A DNA stretch of 64,000 bases from Diphasiastrum complanatum. Its lineage: Eukaryota > Streptophyta > Lycopodiopsida > Lycopodiales > Lycopodiaceae. Shown one piece after another: positions 55,904 through 64,000 of this stretch; position 1 is the first letter of the stretch, and the number at the start of each line of letters is the position of its first letter. The notes under the pieces were generated by a model. That model was not told the DNA's origin and searched no databases. It worked only from the letters and a program-made list of their open reading frames with translations. Made by a program: the position numbers and the translations under genes. The DNA lies in assembly GCA_029204225.1 (NCBI GenBank), contig CM055100.1, forward strand, positions 8,138,713 through 8,202,712. Direction: 5' to 3'.

Positions 55904-57160
55904 CTAGAAATACTCTCTCTCAAACATATGATCTAGATCCAACAAGATCTCATCAATGCTTGATCTCAAATTTCCACAAAGGTTAGTGAAAACAATGTCA
56001 CCAATGTCACCATCATAAATCAAAAGATAGATTCCAAACTTTCCATCCAACATGAAGTAGAGTAGGTGAAGATGAGTATCAAACATAATAAATCCAGCCT
56101 TCTTGAGTCCATAACAAACCTCAATAAGCTCACCAATGAGATCTCCCTTGTTTTGAAAACATTGCCTCTCAATTTGTTCCATGTAGTCTTCTCCAACCAA
56201 CCTTTTGCCATCTCGATCATGAGTGATCAATTTCCAATCATAGAATCCTTTGAGTTGATGAAGAGATGTGAGATCCATGCCTTGGATCTTCCCAATAACC
56301 AATCTTCCATTGCTCTTTCCTTTATAAGACTCTCTCTTAATGATTGCATCATAAGAAGTAGAAACCTCAAAGACATTAGAAGCCATGAAAAAAATGATTA
56401 GTACCTTCAACATAAGGATGATTGAAGTACTCTCTTTCTTCAAACAAGAACTTCTATTCAATGTTTTGGGTAATGAATCATATGATAATGATTCTTCCTC
56501 ACTATCATTCACAATGACATCACTCAAAGTACATCCTACTTTGAACTCTTCACATACTTCTCTTCTTCTTGACTTGTGACTATCTTCCTCACCAAGTCTC
56601 TTGATAGAACCATGTGATGTACTCTCTTTATGAAGACATGTGACTCCACTTGCTGAAAAAATGACTTTCTTGGAATCATAACAAAAGAATGTAGAAGAAC
56701 CACCTCCTTCATGCATGCACCTAGCAACATCCTTTTCCATATGATCAAAGAAATCATTAACAACAATCTTTTCCAAGGAAGAACCTCCACCCCCATTGAT
56801 GAAGTTAGTTCTTTCCTTACCTTTTGCATGCTTGCACTTGCCATGAAGAACCATTGAAACACCATCATCATCCTCAAGACTAGCCAAGTTAGCACAAAGA
56901 TGAACATCTCCAAGAAGCATATTAGATCTTGACCTAGATCTAGCATAAGGAAGCCTGTTAGACTTTGCATAAGATCCACCAATCTTATTGATGCTTAAAG
57001 GTAACTTTGGAAAGTTGAGACCAATCTCCTTTTCCATTCCATCCTTTTTGTTAGCCATAACAAAAGCATCAAGCTTGAAAAGTTTACCTTGTCTATTGCC
57101 CCTAGCAACCAAGATGTCTTCCTTTGTAATGAAACAAGCATCACCAACAAACTTTACCAT
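55904..57160 (-). CDS. Family A derivative: 418-codon pre-integrase plus unknown/RT-like frame
   Basis: Starts MVKFVGDACFITKEDILVAR and GKLFKLDAFVMANKK, the strand before copia integrase. The next part (SRSRSNMLLGDVHLCANLAS; KIVVNDFFDHMEKDVARCMH; KVIFSASGVTCLHKES) is unassigned and is shared with 15700-16240. The end looks like compressed RT: GKRLVGEDYMEQIERQCFQN, EVCYGLKKAGFIMFDTHLHL, FGIYLLIYDGDIGDIVFTNL, where copia RT would have YMEQPEGF, LYGLKQ-PRAWY and YVDD. Deletions have kept the frame open but removed the catalytic aspartates pattern. It cannot be a working polymerase. Integrase core absent. Confidence 0.65.
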   Translation of the reverse strand: MVKFVGDACFITKEDILVARGNRQGKLFKLDAFVMANKKDGMEKEIGLNFPKLPLSINKIGGSYAKSNRLPYARSRSRSNMLLGDVHLCANLASLEDDDGVSMVLHGKCKHAKGKERTNFINGGGGSSLEKIVVNDFFDHMEKDVARCMHEGGGSSTFFCYDSKKVIFSASGVTCLHKESTSHGSIKRLGEEDSHKSRRREVCEEFKVGCTLSDVIVNDSEEESLSYDSLPKTLNRSSCLKKESTSIILMLKVLIIFFMASNVFEVSTSYDAIIKRESYKGKSNGRLVIGKIQGMDLTSLHQLKGFYDWKLITHDRDGKRLVGEDYMEQIERQCFQNKGDLIGELIEVCYGLKKAGFIMFDTHLHLLYFMLDGKFGIYLLIYDGDIGDIVFTNLCGNLRSSIDEILLDLDHMFEREYF

Positions 57161-57163
57161 GTA

Positions 57164-57740
57164 TCATCTCTTTATCATTTGACCAACACTTAGCAAATTC
57201 TTTGAAAGTGAAGGAATGTAAAGAACACCATCAAGTCTTGCTTTCCTATTAGTAGAGAGACAAATAGGAATTGAACCAATACCTTCAATCACACACTCAC
57301 CACCATTGGCCATGTGAATTGCTTTCTTGGCTCCATCATAAGTGACCAAAGAAGTAAAGAACTCCTTGTGACTAGTCATGTGTGAGCTAGCTCCACTATC
57401 AATCTACCATGAATCTTTGTCACCTTCACTTGATATTGGACTTGATGAACACATCAAAAGAGAATCACCACCACCTAGACCCTCATCATTAGTAGTAAAG
57501 TTGATTTGCTTGCTACCTTCATCTCTTTGCTTCTTCAAACATTCATTTGCAAAATGCCCTTTGATTCCACAATAAAAGCATTTCAACTTAGAATTATCTT
57601 TCTTTTTTCCAAAAGAAGAAGTCTCACCTTGATCTTGCCCTTTAGACCACTTGCCTTTGCCTTTGCCCTTGAACTTGCCTTTGATGAACATAGCATCCTC
57701 TTCATAATGAGATGTCGATGTAGATCCACCTCCTCTTGAT
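57164..57740 (-). pseudogene. Copia gag C-terminus and protease, family A derivative
   Basis: From 57740 down: QSRGGGSTSTSHYEEDAMFI, GKFKGKGKGKWSKGQDQGET, the zinc knuckle CFYCGIKGHFANECLKKQRD and, across one stop at the active site (57404-57406, where copy 15390 reads WWIDSGGSSH), protease residues MTSHKEFFTSLVTYDGAKKA to SLSKNLLSVGQMIKR. Nearly identical to 15064-15630. The element is cut at about 57740, so the gag head, primer site and 5' LTR are missing. Confidence 0.88.
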
Positions 57741-57744
57741 TGAA

Positions 57745-58491
57745 GCCTATAGACTATTACTCGAAAGGGTATATATATGCTTGTATAAAAATCTGTCGAG
57801 GACTTTATGAATGGTTTAGGGTAATTATGCCGGTTCTTTTCCTATTGTTTGCCGGTTTTCCCAGCACTGGGCCAGGGCCTGGCCCCCACTGCCCGGGTCA
57901 ACTCGCCATTGATTGCTTCGTCTGAGTCCTCAGCGTTTGTTCTGATCTGCTTTTTTTGAAGCCTGTAAAGCAAGTCTGAATGCCATGGCCTACCATAATT
58001 CATGAGCAAATAGATTGATTTCCTGTTCATTTGTCCAAATCTGCTGGTGTCATTGTTGCAGCAAAGATGGTTGAATCATAACTGAGGCAGATGTGGGAAG
58101 TGCAATGTATCTGGTCAGATAGGGAAGGATTGAAAAGGTGCAGCTCATGGGGGGGCAATTGGCACACCAAGGGCCAACGGATCCAGATAATTTAGCAGTG
58201 GTGGATTGTGGTGTGGCCCCGCTTCGTCCAGATTAGACAGAAATCTGAAGGAACATGCGCTTGGAGATTGTTTGATAGTTAAATTGGAGTTTTAACCATT
58301 GAGGTGATGCATTTAAGTTGAATGCTTCCATCTTGGATTTTAAAGATTTGTTGCTTCATGTTTATACAATACAAATGTGACGGAATTCGAGGACTGTAGA
58401 TGCTTTTTCATTGTTGTGTAGTTTGTGTACTGCTAGATTGAACTTGTAGTTTGTCTTGCCGCTTGTTGAAGGCAATTCTTTCTGTCATACA
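57745..58491. other. Intergenic, probable promoter region of the LCIB-like gene
   Basis: Non-repetitive and of different composition from the flanking retroelement. 'gggccagggcctggccc' (57870) is a GC palindrome. The start codon at 58492 is the first ATG after an in-frame TAG at 58447, so no N-terminal extension is possible without an upstream intron. No clear TATA box. Confidence 0.4.
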
Positions 58492-60860
58492 ATGAGTTCG
58501 CAACCTCTCCAGGCGTCAGAGGCTGCTTTGGAAACCATTTCCAAGTATTTTCCAATTGCCTTGGTAGACACCGTTTTCTTCGGCGCCTTGTTTAATGCTC
58601 TCGAGGCTTTGGGATTTAAAAGGTGATCTCACAAATGAGCATCTCAGGTTGTCTTTCTAAAAATCTTTATCAAAAGTTACTTCAGCAATATTAATTTAGC
58701 AAATTTGCGGGTTAATCGAGATCGTTTTCTTAAATTGCTCACGTTGCACAGTGATACGCTGTAGATTGTTTTGAGCGGGTCTTCAGAATTTCAATCTTAT
58801 CTGAACTTGTTTCAAAATGAACAGTGATAACTCCATTGCGATAGTCAACACTTGCCGAGACGAGCTTGCGCGACCTCTTTCCAACAGTTTCGACAAGGTT
58901 AACGCCGGCCCTTTCATAAGCCATTCTCAATCATCGCATTAGAACCTAGAAGCACGTTAACTATCTAAGTTGATAATGTGGAGAAACAAAAAGGAGAAGC
59001 TAGGAAGGGGGGTTCAACTCACCTTCTCTAGTCCGAATTATACATCATTTTGAGTATGAATTGTGAACTTCTTAATGGCCACATTCTGATTGTTACCATT
59101 ATGGTGGACTTCCAGATTAATTGCTTGTACGGCGAGATTATTCGCCAGGATGCAGTATAGTCTTTACTTCTTATGGCTAATTGAGCTTTACGTCATTGTT
59201 GTGTTACGTGTAGACATATGGTAACTCGTTCAATCTGTCGGGTATAGCTGGTATCGTGACGGCTGGAACACTTGGCTTCAAGGCTGCCATATCACATTCT
59301 CCAGTGTCTGAAGATGGAAAGGAAAAGTGTAAGTTCTTGAAATTTATGACAGAAAACGTTTGAACGTTGATTGTTAGACAGCTACACTTACCCTTTCTTG
59401 GCTGGGTAAATGCGTTGACGACAAGTTGGCAATGATGAATGCGACAATGTGAATGCTTTGAGTCTTTTCTGTAAAATCTCTGCAAACACATGCACGTTGA
59501 TGGGCCTGATTGCTTCAGGTATAATATGGATATAGAAGCATGTGCTTTATCAAGTGTAGCACTGTAGGTTGCAATCATTAGTGTAGGAGAAATAGGGATA
59601 GCAGTTCGATCTCCAATTGGTTCCTGCAACTGGAATCTGCAAAATTTCACACCTCCCTTGTACATAATTTGCTGCCCTTAAAACTTTGACCTTCAATAGT
59701 TGCGAATGATTGTTTGCAGATGTGTTTTTTGGGTCTACACATGTTGCGGTGGATGAGAAGGGTATGTAGCATTTGGCCTTACTTTCAAAATTCATGGGTT
59801 AAGCTCAGTGTTCATTGTGGCACTACACGTCTGCATAGAACGTATAATGTGAATAAAGACATAGTAACTGAAAACTGGATTATTTTACCTCCTCCAGGAG
59901 TCGAGGGGCTAGTCCTGAGAGAAGGCCGAGCGAAGCCATCACATGCATGTGGAGCCATCGTGGCTATCAAGCAAGAAATTGATAGCAACATACAGCAGGA
60001 TGGTGTGGTTCACGATGACAATGTTGAGTACGGAATTTTGAAAAAGAAGCTCTTTGCAAAGGCTCGTGGCAGTTGCACTTTCTCTCATTATGAGCTCACA
60101 GCATAATTACCTAGTGTTCGGTAGCTTTGGATTGTCATCATACACATCTTGAAGTTTTTAGACTGAAACATCTATGGAAATTACCTACAATTGTTAAATA
60201 GTTAATGCAATCGCTTCGATTTCAGTAGGTTGATTCATTATCTACATAACTGCAGAATCTTGGCGCTAATCCAACCATCTTTGAATTGACGAAGGCCACA
60301 TGTGAGGTAGGTGGCAGAGATTTTGCTTCTAATTCTTAGCTCTCCAATCTACAAGTACTTACTGATATTGCATGTTTAGTCCGCCCCTTGGATTGAATGT
60401 TTCTTCTAATACGTTGCTCAGATTATCACTAGTGACATTGAGGACCATATCTCTAAGACTGTCGATCCAAAAAAGTCTGACTATGTTGTGATCACGGGAG
60501 TACAAATTCATGCGGGAAGGCTTGGTGGCTCCTGGATTCCAGATGCTGTTATTGACTACATTGCACCTCGTAAGAGTTGGTATTCTTATGCAAATGTACT
60601 AAAGCACATTATAATCCAGATTATTAGATTCAGATTTTTGTAAAGCCAAAGTTCAGCAGTCCACAAATTCTAGTTAAAGGTGAATATATGTCAAAAGAGA
60701 AAAAGAGTGGGCTCGGAATGTATTATCTCTACCCTTATCTTTATTTCATTGACTCGTAAATAAGCTAAATGCAGTGACTTCCTATGTTGTGATCGGAGGA
60801 GAACGTCATGAACTCAAGACAGATGGGAAAAGCTACTTCCCAGAGAAGACGGCAGCGTAG
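58492..60860 (+). CDS. LCIB-type (theta/beta-like) carbonic anhydrase, 8 exons
   Basis: Exons: 58492-58622, 58825-58897, 59214-59328, 59720-59761, 59898-60061, 60256-60306, 60422-60569, 60775-60860; 810 nt, 269 residues. All phases match. The product starts MSSQPLQASEAALETISKYF. Family hallmarks: NTCRDELARPL (Cys54, Arg55, Asp56), YGNSFNLSGIAG, YVFFGSTHVAVDEKG (His114), SHACGAIVAI (Cys138) and SDYVVITGVQIHA with SYVVIGGERHELK near the end. Cys-His-Cys zinc ligands plus the Asp-Arg pair are those of the LCIB family, which hydrates CO2 or takes part in CO2 capture in algal chloroplasts. No obvious transit peptide, so the cytosol is possible. Introns are GT-AG except intron 5, whose donor looks like AAG|GC (60061/60062); a normal donor in phase 0 exists only earlier (60030 area). 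No stops or frameshifts; likely functional. Confidence 0.85.
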
Positions 60861-62149
60861 ACAATGCACTGGCAGGATTGCTATGATTGGGAAAGCTTTT
60901 TATTTGCTATGAAACATTAGTCAATCGTTTGTCTCTACTCAGAAGAAAACACTGTCAGGTTAAGTTTTATCATAAGCTGACGTTGCAAGGCGCAGCTGCT
61001 AACACACACATGATTTACCTTGATGTAGAAGTCCAAGCAATCGGTCCTTGTGCATGATTTTCTCTTTTATCTTTCTGCACTTTATTGCAAGCTGTGATGC
61101 TCAAATTGTATTCTGATGCTATAGCGGTTGGATATTCGCATCCGACATAATAATCTTTTGTTTCTCACTAGTTTCCCATGTCATGATGCTGGTTCTATCC
61201 TAACATATGCATATCACTAATCTTTTTGTTTCTCACTAGTTTGCCATGTCATGGAGCTGGTTCTATCCTAACATATGCATATCTTTCCGAAATGCTTAGC
61301 CAAAATCTCGGTCGATCTCGTGCTTACACGCCGGTTTGAAAATAATAAGAACTGAATGTTAACATGCAAGTGTATCTTTATTGCAATGGTTTATGATATG
61401 GAGTCTATGGACCATGGCTTAGTTTGTGATCCTGATGCTCGTAGAGGACAACCTTTTGAACTAAATGATGGCCAGATCAATCCTAAGTTGGGTTTGTCTA
61501 AGTTGAATTTATTGTTTGGCAATGCTTCATAATTGTTGGGTTCTAGTAAGGACAATGACATTGTAGAACAATAATGTAGATGCAAATCGAGGGGATAGGG
61601 CATCATCAATGTGGTCCCGAGAGAGGCCGTTCACATATCTCATAAGCATGTCTCTAAGATGTAATATGTCATATATGAGCAAAAACATATGTAAGTGTAA
61701 TCTTCTCTAGGACCAACCTTTTTGGGGTCCTTGGATGGCAAGAGATTTGGGGTGGGATCCTACTTACGTGACCCATGTAGCTTAATGGTTGTGGTACTCC
61801 TTGTTGCAATCCCAACACATCTTGTACAAAGGGTGGTTTGTTGGTCATGTTATGGCTCTTGCTAAAAGCCGGCGTGTTAGAAAAAAATATAGTACCAATG
61901 TGGTCACATAAGAGGCCCTCTAGATATCCCATAAGCATGTCTCCATGGTTTAATGAATCTGTACTGTGTCCCTTGATACCAATCCTTTTGGAATCCTTGG
62001 ATGGAGGCACAATTTTTTATTTGGGCACAATTTGGTTATGTTTTACTTTTTCATTCGAAACTTCTAATATTTGACAATCAAAACCAAAAAATTGATTGCC
62101 GAACTTTGACATGATTATGATAGATTACAAACAAAGTTGTTTTGATTTT

Positions 62150-62150
<1 letters not shown>
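60861..62150. other. Intergenic with two local duplications
   Basis: A 68-bp tandem duplication lies at 61155-61285 ('gtttctcactagttt(c/g)ccatgtcatg' to 'cctaacatatgcatatc'). A second, looser one pairs about 61612-61740 with 61895-62010 ('cataagcatgtctc', 'gaccaacctttttggggtccttggatgg'). No gene seen. Confidence 0.6.

Positions 62151-62154
<4 letters not shown>

Positions 62155-62203
<49 letters not shown>
62155..62203. repeat. (TA)n microsatellite
   Basis: About 24 TA units; a potential cruciform. Confidence 0.97.
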
Positions 62204-62205
<2 letters not shown>

Positions 62206-62234
62206 AGCAATATAAGACACTTATTTGCCTAAAC

Positions 62235-62400
62235 TGCTATATTTATCATCTTGGTCACGGATGCAAGGGTCTCCTCATAATCCAAAACTTTGATTGGTGC
62301 ATAGCGTTTTGCACATAGTCGAGCCTTGAGCTTGTTGATGATCCATCTTTATTGTATTTGGTTCTATAAATCCATTTACAACCAATTGTTTTTTGTGGAT
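62235..62400 (-). pseudogene. Copia RT N-terminal scrap
   Basis: Minus strand reads KTIGCKWIYRTKYNKDGSS, then, with two frame changes, LCAKRYAPIKVLDYEETLAS and VTKMINIA, the first motif block of copia RT. Nothing of the element remains on either side. Confidence 0.8.
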
Positions 62401-62712
62401 CTTCAACTTGCTCCAGTTTTTCTACTGTAAAAAACTTGCGAAGAACAAGAAAAGACTAACAAAAAGAGCACCAAATCTCTCGGTCGGAGTGTATGCAGAT
62501 AGTGATTGTGGCCCCATCTTAATTTAATTGTCCACATTGTCATTGGTTCTGCATCAGAGACTCTTGATCTGGTTTTCGGTCTGCAATGCGAGGCACCATG
62601 GGCGAAATAGCTTGGAAGATGAAGTAGATGCTGAGAAAGAAGCAGCCCCTCTGCAAGGACATGACAACGATGATCTTCTGCCAAGCTTCTCATCACCCAT
62701 CAACACCTCTTC

Positions 62713-62867
62713 CCTCTCTCTCTCTCTCTCCCCCCCCCCTCTCTCTCTCATGCTCTTTCTTTTTTCATTCTTTCTTCCTTCTTCTTCTTCTTCTCCTTCT
62801 CCTTCTCCTTCTCCTTCTTCTCTCCTCTCCTCTCCTCCTCCTCATCCTCCTCCTCCTCCTCCTCCTC

Positions 62868-62930
<63 letters not shown>
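62713..62930. repeat. Pyrimidine low-complexity tract
   Basis: CT, C-run, CTT, CCT/CTC and again (CT)n blocks in succession over more than 200 bp. Plus strand is almost wholly pyrimidine and could form triplex (H-DNA). All open frames here are artefacts. Confidence 0.95.
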
Positions 62931-64000
62931 CCCAAAAGAGGTCAATTTATCTATCTAACTATGAAATGTATCTTTGCAGCAAAACTTGTATAGCACTCTT
63001 GACTCTTGACATCAAGGAAGATCTTACCCATTTCTAAATGTACAATAGTTGCAAAATTGAGAGCTCCATGTTCCAAAAGTATTATGACTATTGCACACCG
63101 GTCTTTGCAAGTTGCTTTCACACAAACGTGGAAATAGAACATATAAGAGAATGTTTTTATAAGTAAAGGTTGAAAATGTCCCATCATTAACTATTTGCAT
63201 GTCTTTGTAGAATTTTAAATGGCAACAAATGCATGATAGTTTAGCCCTCAACCAAATTCCAAGCCTTGAAATCTTAGAGCACCACCACATGTTAGCCTTT
63301 AACGTTGACTTTCTTCGAAACTCCATTGACCGACCTCAACACACAGTATTGCCTTTCCAACACAAGGCCAAAAAGCTTCAAAGAGGTCCATGTCAAATTA
63401 TTCAATGTTGTGTGAAAAATCCAGATCTAATGGTGACGCAAATAGATCTAGATCTTTGGCTTAATTGAGTGCACATCACACAACATCACCAACATAGAAA
63501 TCTCAATTCTAGCATGCTAGTTTAGGTACAATCATGTATAAAACACATTGAATACTAACGGCAAGTGTAACTAGTGTGACACTTAACCAAAGTGGTGATT
63601 TCCAACCGCGGATGCTGGACGGCCTGCTCTGGTGTTTCACAGAGTTGGGTCCAGTTGATACGTTTCATAATTGACAAAATCCAAAAAAAATATTTTACAA
63701 CTTGACGATTCTGTATAGTCATTTCACTAACCGGAAAATATGCCAGATGACTTAGTAAAACATCAAATTGTGAAAAAATCCTTTTTTTACTCTTCCCTAA
63801 CACATGTAGTCCAATGCGACGTTAACAACACATGGCCCAAATTTTTTCTAGTTTCATACAACACTCATCCTTGAGGGGACTAGGGCGAGAGTACTGACGC
63901 TAACCCAGAGTGAGTTACGAACAGACCCACTAACCCATTCACGTTCATGCAAGGAGCACTCATAACCACACGCCGCAACAGATATGGAAACAACCAGTTC
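62931..64000. other. No recognisable gene
   Basis: Short frames only: 79 codons at 63229-63468 (+) and 100 codons at 63024-63326 (-), neither with a motif that I know. 63840-64000 is more GC-rich and could be the edge of a further feature outside the window. Confidence 0.3.

Noticed and set aside
58739-58930. Minus-strand 63-codon frame beginning MRMAYERAGVNLVETVGK, which looks protein-like
   Set aside because: It is antisense to exon 2 (58825-58897) of the carbonic anhydrase gene, whose plus-strand exon phases fit perfectly.
62528-63037. 169-codon Ser/Leu/Pro-rich frame
   Set aside because: Spans the pyrimidine tract; composition-driven.
1-64000. CRISPR arrays, bacterial operons or prophage
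   Set aside because: Repeats are tandem or LTR type, genes have introns, and retroelements are plant-like; nothing prokaryotic is seen.

Overview
The window reads as nuclear DNA of a plant-lineage eukaryote with a repeat-rich genome. The evidence is wall-to-wall decayed Ty1/copia and Ty3/gypsy LTR retrotransposons with plant-type primer sites (TGGTATCAGAGC-like), CT/TA microsatellites, a tRNA-derived SINE candidate, a histone H3 variant of plant CENH3 character, and a gene with seven short introns. I cannot name the species. An LCIB-type carbonic-anhydrase gene points to a streptophyte alga or a non-seed land plant rather than a flowering plant, but that is inference.

Layout. 0-6.4 kb: copia RT, LTR and gag remnants, a gypsy primer site, tandem repeats, and an inverted pair of LTRs around a gypsy-integrase/copia-RNaseH chimera. 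6.4-8.2 kb: nothing recognised. 8.2-13 kb: a minus-strand gypsy pol joined to a minus-strand copia gag/protease with its 5' LTR. 13-25 kb: several broken copies of one copia family ('family A', LTR about 650 bp, TGA...ACA), plus a minus-strand derivative at 20.1-22.4 kb. 25-33 kb: gypsy gag, a second copia family ('family F') on the minus strand, the SINE candidate and a gypsy RT scrap. 33-37.3 kb: a segment bounded by two arrays of the palindrome GCGTGGATAATCCACGC, with a two-exon acidic gene end inside. 37.3-46 kb: gypsy gag, a Helitron-like PIF1 helicase plus endonuclease remnant, more family A and F copia pieces, and a minus-strand gag. 47.8-51.5 kb: a divergent pair of decayed genes around a repeat-rich 1 kb spacer. 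53-57.7 kb: copia RNaseH with its LTR, then the best family A derivative (minus). 57.7-60.9 kb: the only clearly intact host-type gene. 61-64 kb: microsatellites and a copia RT scrap.

Two things stand out. At 58492-60860 an eight-exon gene of 269 codons encodes an LCIB/theta-type carbonic anhydrase with all expected zinc ligands. At 47824-49655 (minus) a CENH3-like histone fold, a basic NLS-like linker and a C48/Ulp1-like cysteine protease lie in one continuous reading frame broken by two TAG codons, with phase-consistent downstream exons that carry the protease catalytic region. I do not know a described gene with this architecture. It is divergently paired with an unknown gene across a spacer full of CACGTG-type motifs and short inverted repeats, which may be one undescribed mobile or locus-specific unit. 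A third unusual feature is the family A copia derivatives, in which the reverse transcriptase is replaced or eroded by an unrecognised but conserved reading frame in three copies.
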